Below are positions 1 through 5,971 of a stretch of 9,690 nucleotides of DNA, one piece after another; position 1 is the stretch's first letter, and every line of letters starts with the position of its first letter. The stretch is from assembly GCA_020438525.1 (NCBI GenBank), contig JAGQUL010000375.1, positions 1 through 9,690 of the forward strand, given 5' to 3'. The notes beneath the pieces were generated by a model. The model did not search any database and was not told the DNA's origin. It was given only the letters and a program-made list of their open reading frames with translations. The stretch comes from Thermoleophilia bacterium. Its GTDB lineage: Bacteria > Actinomycetota > Thermoleophilia > Gaiellales > SKUG01. The translations under genes and the position numbers were made by a program.

Positions 1-1
1 T

Positions 2-1084
2 CGGTGCCAGGACCCGCCCGGCTCCGTCGACGCGAAGCGTGCCCCGCGTCGTCGTGAGTCCGGCGCGCACTGCCAGCCACGCACCGCCACCCTGCAGGCG
101 CCCACCCTGCGCGCCATCGGCGATCGCCGCGTGCACCACGTCGCGTACCGTCCCGCCAGCGTGCAGCCGCACGCCGAGCACCTGCGCGGGCAGCTCGATT
201 CGCCCATGCCCGCTGCGCCGGGCCAGCGCCCACGCAGCCTGCGCGCCCGACCAGTCGTGGGGCGAACGCTCGATCTCGCGCCCGTCGGCGTCGACCAGCA
301 CGTGCCCGTCGGCCTGCAGCTCGCCCGCGCGCACCAGCTGCTCGCGCCCCGGCACGGCATCGTCACCCGGCCCCGCGCTCGGCACGAGCCGTACCAGGCA
401 CTCGCCCCCGGCCGGCACCAGCTGGCCGCCGAGCTCGACCGCCGCATCCATGCTGCTGCCGTCGCCCGCGTTCGGCGCGCGCAGCACCCACCACTCACGC
501 GCAGCGCTGCTCGCACCCGCGTGTCGCGCGATCCGCTCGAAGTCGCGCGCGAATCCACCCCCGGCAAACACCACATGATCCACGACCACGACCTCGATCG
601 GCTCATCGCCGAGCGACGCACCACTGCCGCGCCGCGTTCGCAGCTCGATGCGGCCGTCTGCCAGTCGCGTCGCCGACTCCACGGTCGTGTCGGTGCGCAG
701 CGCATCCGGCCGCGCGCGCTCGATCGCATCGAGCAGCACCGCCTGCGTCCGTCGTGCATCCACGCGCGCGCCGCACGTGAACGCTCGCCCGGTGCTCGTC
801 GCCTCCAGACGCGCACCCCGCCGCTCGAGCCATGCCAGGTCGTCGTCGAGCCCCTCCACCACTGCGTGCTGCACCGCCGGATCGCCGCCGGGCGCGCACG
901 CGCGCGCGAGACGCAGGTCCTGGTAGCGCCAGATCCACCCGGCGGAGTCGGCCGTGGCACCGCGCGGCTCGCGGTCGCGTTCGAGCAGCAGCACGTCGGC
1001 ACCCGCCTCGATCGCCTCGGTCGCCGCCACCAGCCCGGCCAGTCCGGCGCCCACCACCGCCACGGCGCGGTGCGTCGAGCTCAT
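2..1084 (-). CDS. FAD-dependent oxidoreductase, FAD_binding_2 type (C-terminus beyond window edge)
   Basis: The frame is open from an ATG at 1084 to the left edge with no stop, giving 361 residues. The N-terminus is a Rossmann dinucleotide fold with GAGLAG at residues 12-17 and a ribose-binding acid in LLLER (E35). A GATADSAGW segment (42-50), GGGFARDF (175-182) and GDGSSMDAAVELGG (207-220) correspond to motifs of the fumarate reductase/ketosteroid dehydrogenase flavoprotein family. The last visible residues (TTTRGTLRVDGAGRVL) match the stretch just before the family's C-terminal GLYAAGE-like motif, so only a few dozen residues are probably missing. It most likely oxidises or reduces a C-C bond of an unidentified substrate in the cytoplasm. 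Its start overlaps the stop of the upstream VOC gene by 4 bp (ATGA), which indicates translational coupling. Family call good; substrate unknown. Confidence 0.85.
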   Translation of the reverse strand, partial: MSSTHRAVAVVGAGLAGLVAATEAIEAGADVLLLERDREPRGATADSAGWIWRYQDLRLARACAPGGDPAVQHAVVEGLDDDLAWLERRGARLEATSTGRAFTCGARVDARRTQAVLLDAIERARPDALRTDTTVESATRLADGRIELRTRRGSGASLGDEPIEVVVVDHVVFAGGGFARDFERIARHAGASSAAREWWVLRAPNAGDGSSMDAAVELGGQLVPAGGECLVRLVPSAGPGDDAVPGREQLVRAGELQADGHVLVDADGREIERSPHDWSGAQAAWALARRSGHGRIELPAQVLGVRLHAGGTVRDVVHAAIADGAQGGRLQGGGAWLAVRAGLTTTRGTLRVDGAGRVLAP

Positions 1085-1791
1085 GGTGCTTCGAGCGGCG
1101 CCGTGAGCTCCACGTACTCCACGAGCAGGCCCTCGGGCCCCTCCACGAACACCGCTCGCGAGTGCTCGGCATCCACCCAGCGTGCAACCTCCACGCCTGC
1201 GCGCGTGAACGCCTCGCGCTGCGCGAGCGCATCCGGCACGCGCACGCCCACGTGGTCGAGCATCGAGGGGCGACCGTCGCCGCTCCACGACTCGCGCGCG
1301 AAGGTGAGCCGGCCCGAGCCGTCGCGATCGCCCACCTCGAGCACCGCATGGTCGGGCCCGACCATGCCCACGTGCATGCCGAACTGCTGCTCGAGGCTCG
1401 CGGCCACGAGCGGCGGATCCTCGGCGCGCAGCGCGACCGCCACGAGCGCGTGGTGCGGCGTGTCGGACCACTCGGGGCCGAGGTCGTCGACGTTCGCGAA
1501 GGTCAGCACCAGACCGCCGGGCATCACCTCGGGCGCGGATCCGGAGGTCTCGCTCGCCTCCGCAAGCACGAGCGAGACGATCCGCGTCGGCGACGGATCG
1601 ACGCCGTCGACCGCGTCGAGCAGCGTGAGCTTGCCGTGGTCGGGGTGTGCCCCGATCAGCGTGAAGCGGTCGGTCTTCTCGATCACGTGCACGTCGAGGC
1701 GTGCCACGAGCTGCGCCGCGAACGCGTCGCGGTCGGGCACGTGGATCGCCACGTGGTCGAGCATCGGAAGTTCGGGGGAAGCAGTGCCCAC
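1081..1791 (-). CDS. Two-module VOC (glyoxalase/extradiol dioxygenase-fold) protein
   Basis: This 236-residue protein holds two VOC-fold halves. MLDHVAIHVPD starts at residue 10 and MLDHVGVRVPD at residue 177. The second half ends in EGPEGLLVEYVE (217-228), the form of the family's closing strand that usually supplies a metal-binding Glu (E225 here). H13 and H180 sit where the family's first metal ligand lies. The pattern suits a 4-hydroxyphenylpyruvate dioxygenase-like, extradiol dioxygenase-like or lyase-type metalloenzyme, but the protein is shorter than HPPD (about 350 residues) and no substrate can be named. The start used is GTG at 1791, which is 6 bp after the PAS gene stop; an ATG at codon 10 (1764) is also possible, and neither has a clear Shine-Dalgarno. 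The stop overlaps the flavoprotein ATG. Shared transcription suggests a joint pathway with the flavoprotein (inference). Confidence 0.85.
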   Translation of the reverse strand: MGTASPELPMLDHVAIHVPDRDAFAAQLVARLDVHVIEKTDRFTLIGAHPDHGKLTLLDAVDGVDPSPTRIVSLVLAEASETSGSAPEVMPGGLVLTFANVDDLGPEWSDTPHHALVAVALRAEDPPLVAASLEQQFGMHVGMVGPDHAVLEVGDRDGSGRLTFARESWSGDGRPSMLDHVGVRVPDALAQREAFTRAGVEVARWVDAEHSRAVFVEGPEGLLVEYVELTAPLEAP

Positions 1792-1797
1792 GTCGTG

Positions 1798-2265
1798 TCA
1801 CACGCTGCGCGGCGTGAACACCGCGAGCAGGCCTCCGTCGTCGTCGTAGGCAGGGAAGAAGTCGCCGGTCACGAGCTCCACGGTTCCCCGCGCGACACGC
1901 ATCGTCATCGGCTTGCCCAGCACGCGCGCACCCCACTCGATCGCTGTCTCGTGCGGCTGGGTCGCGCCGGGCTCGTCGGGCACCCGCAGCTCGAGCGCCT
2001 CGGCCAGGTCCACGCCCATCAGCTCGCGCTCGTCGAACCCGGTCAGCTCCGCCGCGCCACGGCCGAACGCGAGGATGCGTCCCTGCTGGTCGCACACGAA
2101 GATGCCGGCGAGCGGCGACGGGAAATAGTCGTCCATCAGTTCGAACAGGAACCCGAAGCCGCACTTCTCGCAGGAAGCGGGGCGGTCCGAGAACCCTGCA
2201 GTTCTCGATGTACGGGTGCCGCGCCATGCGCAGCTCGGGCAGATGAAGTACGGCACGAGCGGCAT
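1798..2265 (-). CDS. Zinc-ribbon plus PAS domain protein
   Basis: This 155-residue protein begins with a four-cysteine zinc ribbon: CPSC at residues 9-12 and CEKC at 32-35. A single PAS domain follows at about 45-155 (DDYFPSPLAGIFVCDQQGR, then AAELTGFDERELMG). There is no kinase, GGDEF, HTH or other output domain and no membrane segment, so it is probably a small cytoplasmic sensor or adaptor working through protein contacts. Whether the PAS pocket binds haem, flavin or a metabolite cannot be read from the sequence. It is the first gene of a minus-strand operon with the VOC and flavoprotein genes, so it could sense their substrate or redox state (inference). The start is ATG at 2265. The ribosome-binding site is weak, and only 36 bp separate this start from the divergent gene at 2302. 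Confidence 0.82.
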   Translation of the reverse strand: MPLVPYFICPSCAWRGTRTSRTAGFSDRPASCEKCGFGFLFELMDDYFPSPLAGIFVCDQQGRILAFGRGAAELTGFDERELMGVDLAEALELRVPDEPGATQPHETAIEWGARVLGKPMTMRVARGTVELVTGDFFPAYDDDGGLLAVFTPRSV

Positions 2266-2301
2266 GCTACCAGCGTTTCAGCCGGCTTCAGGAATCCCTC
2301 G
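2266..2301. promoter_or_regulatory. 36-bp head-to-head intergenic region
   Basis: This gap separates the divergent start codons at 2265 (minus) and 2302 (plus). It is too short for two independent promoters plus leaders, so any promoter must overlap a neighbouring coding sequence or one gene is read from further upstream. AGGAA at 2290-2294 lies 7 nt before the plus-strand ATG and is a good ribosome-binding site for it. I see no convincing -10/-35 pair. Confidence 0.4.
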
Positions 2302-3099
2302 ATGCACGCAAATCCCCCCGACCACCCCGACCAGTTCTCCGCGCCCGGCGTGGATCCCGCAGTGGCTGCGGTGCCGCAGACCACGGTCGATGGGATCGTG
2401 GGCGACGCGATCGCCGCGACCGCTGCGCCGCCTGCTCCCGCGGGTCGCCGCGCGCGCAGGACGCAGGAGCGGATCCAGCGCGCACACGTGCCGCAGCTGC
2501 GCCATTCCACGCCGCGTTCGCGTGGTGGCGGGTCGTCGTCGACCGTGAAGCTCGTGGCGGCAGTGCTCGTGGCGCTGCTCGGCCTGGGCGTCGCGGCCGT
2601 GGTGAGCGGCGCGGTGCAGCTCACGCCCCCGGGCGAGGGCCCGACCGACGTGATCGGCGGCACGCGTAACGACGGGACGTGGAGCTACTACCACGACACG
2701 AAGTACGACACGAACTCCGGCGGCGCGAAGTGGACGACCGACCGGTCGCGTTCGAGCGACCCGGACGAGGCGGTGCTCGGCAACACCACGCGGTGGGACT
2801 ATGACGGGCCGTATCGCTATGGCCCCTATGGCAACGATGGGATGCGACGACGGGCCGAGGGCAGCGACACGACCGATCCGCTGTATTCACAGCCGGATCC
2901 GCTGCAGGACGTGTTCACGCAGTACGGCGGCGACCTTGACCCGTCGGGCGGTCAGCCGGTCGGCACGGCGCCGTCGAGCATGACGAACCCGTACTACGAC
3001 CCGTATGGCGGCTACTCGAACCCGTACGCGAACCGGATCCGCATGGCGTATGGCGAGGGCATCGGGCGCGGCGCGAGCTACGACCCGAACGGCGGGTAG
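2302..3099 (+). CDS. Single-pass membrane protein with Tyr/Gly/Pro-rich extracytoplasmic domain, unknown function
   Basis: I do not recognise this 265-residue protein. Residues 1-80 are Pro/Ala-rich and end in a basic, presumably cytoplasmic stretch (RRARRTQERIQR at 49-60). One transmembrane helix follows at about 84-105. The outer domain of about 160 residues is rich in Tyr, Gly, Asp, Pro and Asn (for example RWDYDGPYRYGPYGNDG at 164-180 and NPYYDPYGGYSNPYANR at 229-245), looks low-complexity or disordered, and contains no cysteine. The layout fits a surface or cell-envelope protein anchored by an N-in helix (inference). The start is ATG at 2302 with AGGAA 7 nt upstream; the frame stays open further upstream only because of high GC content over the antisense genes. 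It converges on the thioredoxin-like gene. Confidence 0.75.
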   Translation: MHANPPDHPDQFSAPGVDPAVAAVPQTTVDGIVGDAIAATAAPPAPAGRRARRTQERIQRAHVPQLRHSTPRSRGGGSSSTVKLVAAVLVALLGLGVAAVVSGAVQLTPPGEGPTDVIGGTRNDGTWSYYHDTKYDTNSGGAKWTTDRSRSSDPDEAVLGNTTRWDYDGPYRYGPYGNDGMRRRAEGSDTTDPLYSQPDPLQDVFTQYGGDLDPSGGQPVGTAPSSMTNPYYDPYGGYSNPYANRIRMAYGEGIGRGASYDPNGG

Positions 3100-3133
3100 C
3101 CGGAGCGGGGCGCAGCTCGCGCGCGGCGACCGA

Positions 3134-3193
3134 TCGGAATCGGAATCGGAGTCGGGGCTGGGGTCGCGGTCGCGGTCGCGGTCGCGGTCGGGC
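3134..3193. repeat. Hexanucleotide tandem repeat, about 10 units
   Basis: Ten consecutive 6-bp units keep register. In order they are TCGGAA twice, TCGGAG, TCGGGG, CTGGGG, TCGCGG four times (3164-3187), and TCGGGC. The array fills the gap between two convergent stop codons (TAG at 3097-3099 and the minus-strand TGA at 3194-3196), so it is non-coding on both strands. The plus strand has regularly spaced GG/GGGG runs that could form a two-tier G-quadruplex. It looks like slippage DNA, perhaps also slowing transcription from both sides. No conventional hairpin-plus-T-tract terminator is visible in 3100-3193. Confidence 0.85.
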
Positions 3194-3529
3194 TCAGTGC
3201 AGCCAGGGCGTGAGCAGGTCCTCGACCGCGCTCGGCCGGTGGTAGCCGGTGAGGCGGGCCTTGACCTCGCCGTCGTCGATCACCACGAGGGTCGGTACCT
3301 CCTCGACGCGGAAGCGCTCGAAGAGATCCGGACGCTGCTCGCGCAGCACGATCCGGTAGCGGAACGAGCCGTGGTTGTGACGACGCTGGAGCACGTGCGC
3401 CACGAATCCGTCCATGCGTCGCGACTGGCCGCTCGTGTACTCGGCGAACAGCAGCAGAATCGGAGCCTTGGTTCGAGTTGCAGGGATGCCGGTGGCCGGC
3501 GAAACGGGATGTGGGGCGATGGTGGACAT
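3194..3529 (-). CDS. Thioredoxin-fold protein lacking both catalytic cysteines
   Basis: This 111-residue protein has the size and order of thioredoxin. A strand (APILLLFAEY, 22-31) leads into the active-site loop and helix, and then comes the conserved cis-proline segment EEVPTLVVIDDGE (76-88, P79) with the closing GY and terminal helix. The expected WCGPC loop reads TSGQS at residues 32-36, so both redox cysteines are serine (S33, S36), and the whole protein has no cysteine. It therefore cannot be a dithiol oxidoreductase. A chaperone, scaffold or binding role is inferred. The start is ATG at 3529, with a weak ribosome-binding site and a small C4/G4 hairpin at 3541-3554 in the leader. It is transcribed divergently from the glycosyltransferase. 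Confidence 0.85.
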   Translation of the reverse strand: MSTIAPHPVSPATGIPATRTKAPILLLFAEYTSGQSRRMDGFVAHVLQRRHNHGSFRYRIVLREQRPDLFERFRVEEVPTLVVIDDGEVKARLTGYHRPSAVEDLLTPWLH

Positions 3530-3560
3530 ACGTGGAAGATCCCCGACGAGGGGGTGGGTC

Positions 3561-3581
3561 GAAACGGGAATTCCACGTTTC
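3561..3581. promoter_or_regulatory. Candidate operator dyad upstream of thioredoxin-like gene
   Basis: Six-base arms GAAACG and CGTTTC flank a 9-nt centre that contains the perfect palindrome GGAATTCC (3567-3574). The site lies 32-52 bp upstream of the minus-strand ATG at 3529. The decamer CGAAACGGGA that overlaps the left arm (3560-3569) recurs at 3500-3509, exactly 60 bp away, inside the start of the gene. A repressor or activator site is an inference; no known regulator consensus was recognised. Confidence 0.3.
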
Positions 3582-3607
3582 CAAGCCGTTCTTGCGTATC
3601 TTCCATG

Positions 3608-3617
3608 AGATATATCT
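3608..3617. promoter_or_regulatory. AT-rich palindrome AGATATATCT, possible promoter element
   Basis: This perfect 10-bp palindrome is one of the few A/T-rich stretches in the window. It could supply a -10 element on either strand, but the -35 candidates (for example TTGCGT at 3592-3597) are at the wrong distance. A promoter assignment is therefore weak. Confidence 0.25.
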
Positions 3618-3802
3618 AGCCACCTGAACCTCCCGCGAGGCTCTTCGAGACTCCGCAGGCAAGGTGCACGAATGTGAGGACCGCCCCAGGTAGATGTGGA
3701 TTCTCGGCCGATCCGGTTCGGCGGTCACACGAGCCGAAGTTCGAAGGCCGGGCACCAACCCGCGGCGCGCCGCCGATACCGCGCGGCGTGCGCACCCGCA
3801 CG

Positions 3803-3844
3803 CGGGTACGGCTCCAGCGGTGCCGGGTAAGGCTCCAGTCGTGC
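3803..3844 (+). repeat. 21-bp tandem duplication covering the glycosyltransferase start
   Basis: Two adjacent 21-bp units (3803-3823 and 3824-3844) match at 18 of 21 positions. Each contains the core GGCTCCAG and ends in GTGC. Because 21 bp is seven codons, the copy duplicates both the purine-rich stretch and the GTG start in the same frame, at 3820 and 3841. The second unit has the better ribosome-binding match (AAGG, against ACGG in the first). Confidence 0.8.
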
Positions 3845-5082
3845 GCCTGCTCGTCGTCTACCAACATGCCCCGACCCCCGGCGCGCCGGGGATCTACCGG
3901 CATCGGATGCTGCTTGCGGAGCTCGTGCGCCGCGGCTGGGACGTCGACCTGGTCAGCTCGCCGATCAACTACATGGACGGCACCGTTCCCGAACGGTACG
4001 CCCGAGAGCGCTACGTGCGCGAGGAAATCGACGGGATCACGCACCACTGGGTGCGCGCGACCGACGACGTGCATCGCTCGTTCCGCCGACGCGCGCGCAA
4101 CTACGTGACGTTCGCCAAGAACGCCACGCTGCGCGGGATGCGCCTGCCGCGCCCCGACGTGGTGTGGGCGTCGTCGCCACCGCTGAGCGTGGCCACTGCA
4201 GGCAAGTGGATCGCGCGCCGCCACCGTGCGCCGTGGGTGCTCGAGGTGCGCGACCTGTGGCCGGAGAGCGCCGCCGCGGTGGGCCTGCTGCGCGAGGACT
4301 CCCGGGCGTATCGCATCCTCGATCGTCTCGCGCGCGCGTACGCGAGTGATGCAACGGCAGCGATCGTGCCCACCCCGGGACTCGTCGAGCTCGTGCGCGG
4401 GCACGGCGCGAGCGACGTGACCCTCGTGACCGGCGCGATCGAGGACCACCCGCCCGACCCCGCCACGCGCGAGCGCATCCGCGCCGCGCACGGGATCGAG
4501 CCCGACGCGTGCGTGTTCGCATACGTCGGCGCGCACGGCGTGGTGAACGGCCTCGACGTGCTGCTCGATGCAGCGCAGCAGCTTGCGGCCGATCCGGCCA
4601 CCGCCCCCGTGCACGTGCTGATGGCCGGCGCCGGCAGCGCGAGCGCCGCGATCGACGAGCGCCTCACCGCGCACCCGATCGCCAACCTGCACAAGCTCGG
4701 GCCCCTCCCCAAGCAGGACGCCCGCGACCTGCTCGCAGCCGCCGACGTGGGCCTGCACCTGCTGCGCCCCGATCCCGTGTTCGAGAGCGCCCTGCCCACC
4801 AAGGTGCTCGAGTACCTGGGCTGCCACCTGCCGTTCATCACCACCGTGCCGGGGCTGCCCGCACAGGTCGCACAGTCCACCGGCGGCGACCTGGCCACCG
4901 ATGCCGCCGAGCTCGCCGCGGCGATGCGCCGCTGGGCCGCCCGCTCCGTCACCGAGCGCCGCGACCTCGGCGAGCAGGCGTTCACCTGGGGCGACGCCAC
5001 GTACGGGCTGGCAGCCTCGGTCGACACGCTCGAGGCGGTGCTGCGACGCGCAGCCGCCACCACCCGCCGCCGCAACCGCTGA
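3841..5082 (+). CDS. GT4-family glycosyltransferase (WbuB-like)
   Basis: This 413-residue protein transfers a sugar from a nucleotide donor, with two Rossmann-like halves. The N-terminal acceptor half opens with RLLVVYQHAPTPGAPGIYRH and includes VRDLWPESAAAVG (136-148), typical of the WbuB-like branch of family GT4. The C-terminal donor half begins FAYVGAHGVVNGLDVLL (226-242) and carries PTKVLEYLGCHLPF (319-332), where E324 is the likely donor-ribose ligand. Length is normal for the family. No transmembrane helix is visible, so it should work at the cytoplasmic face in polysaccharide or glycan assembly (inference). I chose GTG at 3841, with AAGG 8 nt upstream, because homologues begin with a strand such as MRLLVVYQ; an in-frame GTG at 3820 is a real alternative. 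Sugar and acceptor cannot be named. Confidence 0.9.
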   Translation: MRLLVVYQHAPTPGAPGIYRHRMLLAELVRRGWDVDLVSSPINYMDGTVPERYARERYVREEIDGITHHWVRATDDVHRSFRRRARNYVTFAKNATLRGMRLPRPDVVWASSPPLSVATAGKWIARRHRAPWVLEVRDLWPESAAAVGLLREDSRAYRILDRLARAYASDATAAIVPTPGLVELVRGHGASDVTLVTGAIEDHPPDPATRERIRAAHGIEPDACVFAYVGAHGVVNGLDVLLDAAQQLAADPATAPVHVLMAGAGSASAAIDERLTAHPIANLHKLGPLPKQDARDLLAAADVGLHLLRPDPVFESALPTKVLEYLGCHLPFITTVPGLPAQVAQSTGGDLATDAAELAAAMRRWAARSVTERRDLGEQAFTWGDATYGLAASVDTLEAVLRRAAATTRRRNR

Positions 5083-5114
5083 TTGCCTGCACCAGCAAGC
5101 AAGCACCCAGAGCG

Positions 5115-5120
5115 TATAAA
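5115..5120 (+). promoter_or_regulatory. Candidate -10 box (TATAAA) upstream of membrane-anchored protein
   Basis: TATAAA lies 32 bp after the glycosyltransferase stop and about 100 bp before the next ATG. It is a striking A/T-rich hexamer in this DNA. No good -35 is seen at 16-18 bp; TTGCCT at 5083-5088 is 26 bp away. If it is real, the transcript leader would contain CTGCAA/TTGCAG arms (5126-5131 and 5149-5154) and the palindrome GCAGCGCTGC. Confidence 0.25.
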
Positions 5121-5221
5121 GGTTTCTGCAAACGATGCCGATGGGGCTTGCAGCAGCGCTGCGCCCGGTGCCACGGATCGGCACACGCACGGGCGCATCG
5201 CGACACTGCACGGATGCCTAC

Positions 5222-5944
5222 ATGCGAAACCGCTCGTTCATCGGACTGATCTTCCTCGTGATGATCCTCATGATCGCGTCGATCCCGGCGCTCCTCGAGC
5301 CGACCTCGAACGGGATCGAGACGGTGCTCGTGAAGGCCGGCGCGCTCCCCGATACCGAGGCCAAGGCCAAGAAGGACGCCGCCGAGGATGCCAAGTCAGC
5401 CGGCGATCCACCCGAGAGCCGACTGCTGCTCAAGGGTCACGAGCTCACCAAGGACGGCGACCTGCGCGACACCTACACCACGACCGTGCGCAGCTCCAAC
5501 CAGCACGGGCGCCTCGTGGAGGGCGACACCCGCGTGGGCATGCCCGGGGAGCAGACGAACCAGGACGCCTACTCGCGACCGCTCGTCACCGCCGACGGTG
5601 GCATGATCCTCGACTCGACCGGCTGCCCGGTGTTCGACCCGGAGACGAACGTCGACCTGCTCTTCCAGAACGCCGACACCAAGCAGACCTACGTGAACAA
5701 GGCCGGCTCGGCCGACGACCCGACCGCGTGCCTCGCCGCGCTCGATGCTCGCGCCGCCGCCGACGCGAAGATCCCCACCGCGCTGCTTCCCGGCGATCGG
5801 CGCCAGGCCGCTGCATCCGTCCGCTCCGACAGCGACCGCATGCTCATCGACCTGTACCGGATCGGCGTGTGGGACACCTTCTTCGGCTCCCCCGACACGA
5901 GCCAGTACGCGGCCGATATCAAGGCATCCCTCGCCTCCGGCTGA
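5222..5944 (+). CDS. Membrane-anchored extracytoplasmic protein of unknown function
   Basis: I do not recognise this 240-residue protein. It starts with a short basic head (MRNR) and a strongly hydrophobic helix at about residues 6-24 (FIGLIFLVMILMIASIPALL), which is a signal anchor or an uncleaved signal peptide, since no lipobox cysteine follows. The rest is hydrophilic, with an Ala/Lys/Asp-rich linker (about 45-62) that may be helical. Two cysteines, C135 and C170, could form a disulfide outside the cell. The C-terminus has IDLYRIGVWDTFFGSPDTS (209-227). I start at ATG 5222, where the hydrophobic segment begins; the same frame is open back to 5135 but that extension looks like leader sequence. 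It lies 27 bp upstream of the YgfZ gene and may be cotranscribed with it. Confidence 0.7.
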   Translation: MRNRSFIGLIFLVMILMIASIPALLEPTSNGIETVLVKAGALPDTEAKAKKDAAEDAKSAGDPPESRLLLKGHELTKDGDLRDTYTTTVRSSNQHGRLVEGDTRVGMPGEQTNQDAYSRPLVTADGGMILDSTGCPVFDPETNVDLLFQNADTKQTYVNKAGSADDPTACLAALDARAAADAKIPTALLPGDRRQAAASVRSDSDRMLIDLYRIGVWDTFFGSPDTSQYAADIKASLASG

Positions 5945-5971
5945 GCCGCACTGTGCGATCATCGGCGCACC

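Larger units (their letters stand above)
3530..3840. other. 311-bp divergent intergenic region between thioredoxin-like and glycosyltransferase genes
   Basis: I see no credible gene here. It contains an imperfect dyad (GAAACG at 3561-3566, CGTTTC at 3576-3581, around the palindrome GGAATTCC), an AT-rich palindrome AGATATATCT (3608-3617) that stands out in this GC-rich DNA, and a 21-bp tandem duplication at its right end. Both divergent promoters probably lie here, but no convincing -35/-10 pair was found on either strand. Confidence 0.6.

Noticed and set aside
131..2301. Long plus-strand open frames antisense to the flavoprotein, VOC and PAS genes
   Set aside because: The minus-strand frames show recognisable folds and motifs. 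The plus-strand translations are Arg/Ala/Ser-rich with no domain, as expected of shadows in GC-rich DNA. Only the part from ATG 2302 onward is real.
3100..3133. Intrinsic terminator after the 2302-3099 gene
   Set aside because: Only the short palindrome CCGATCGG (3130-3137) is seen, with no stable stem followed by a T-run.
3694..3840. N-terminal extension of the glycosyltransferase from ATG 3694
   Set aside because: The extra 49 residues are basic, unstructured sequence that precedes the expected first strand of the fold. The GTG at 3820 stays open as an alternative.
3616..5211. 531-codon minus-strand frame opposite the glycosyltransferase
   Set aside because: The plus strand carries clear GT4 motifs. 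The antisense product has no recognisable domain.
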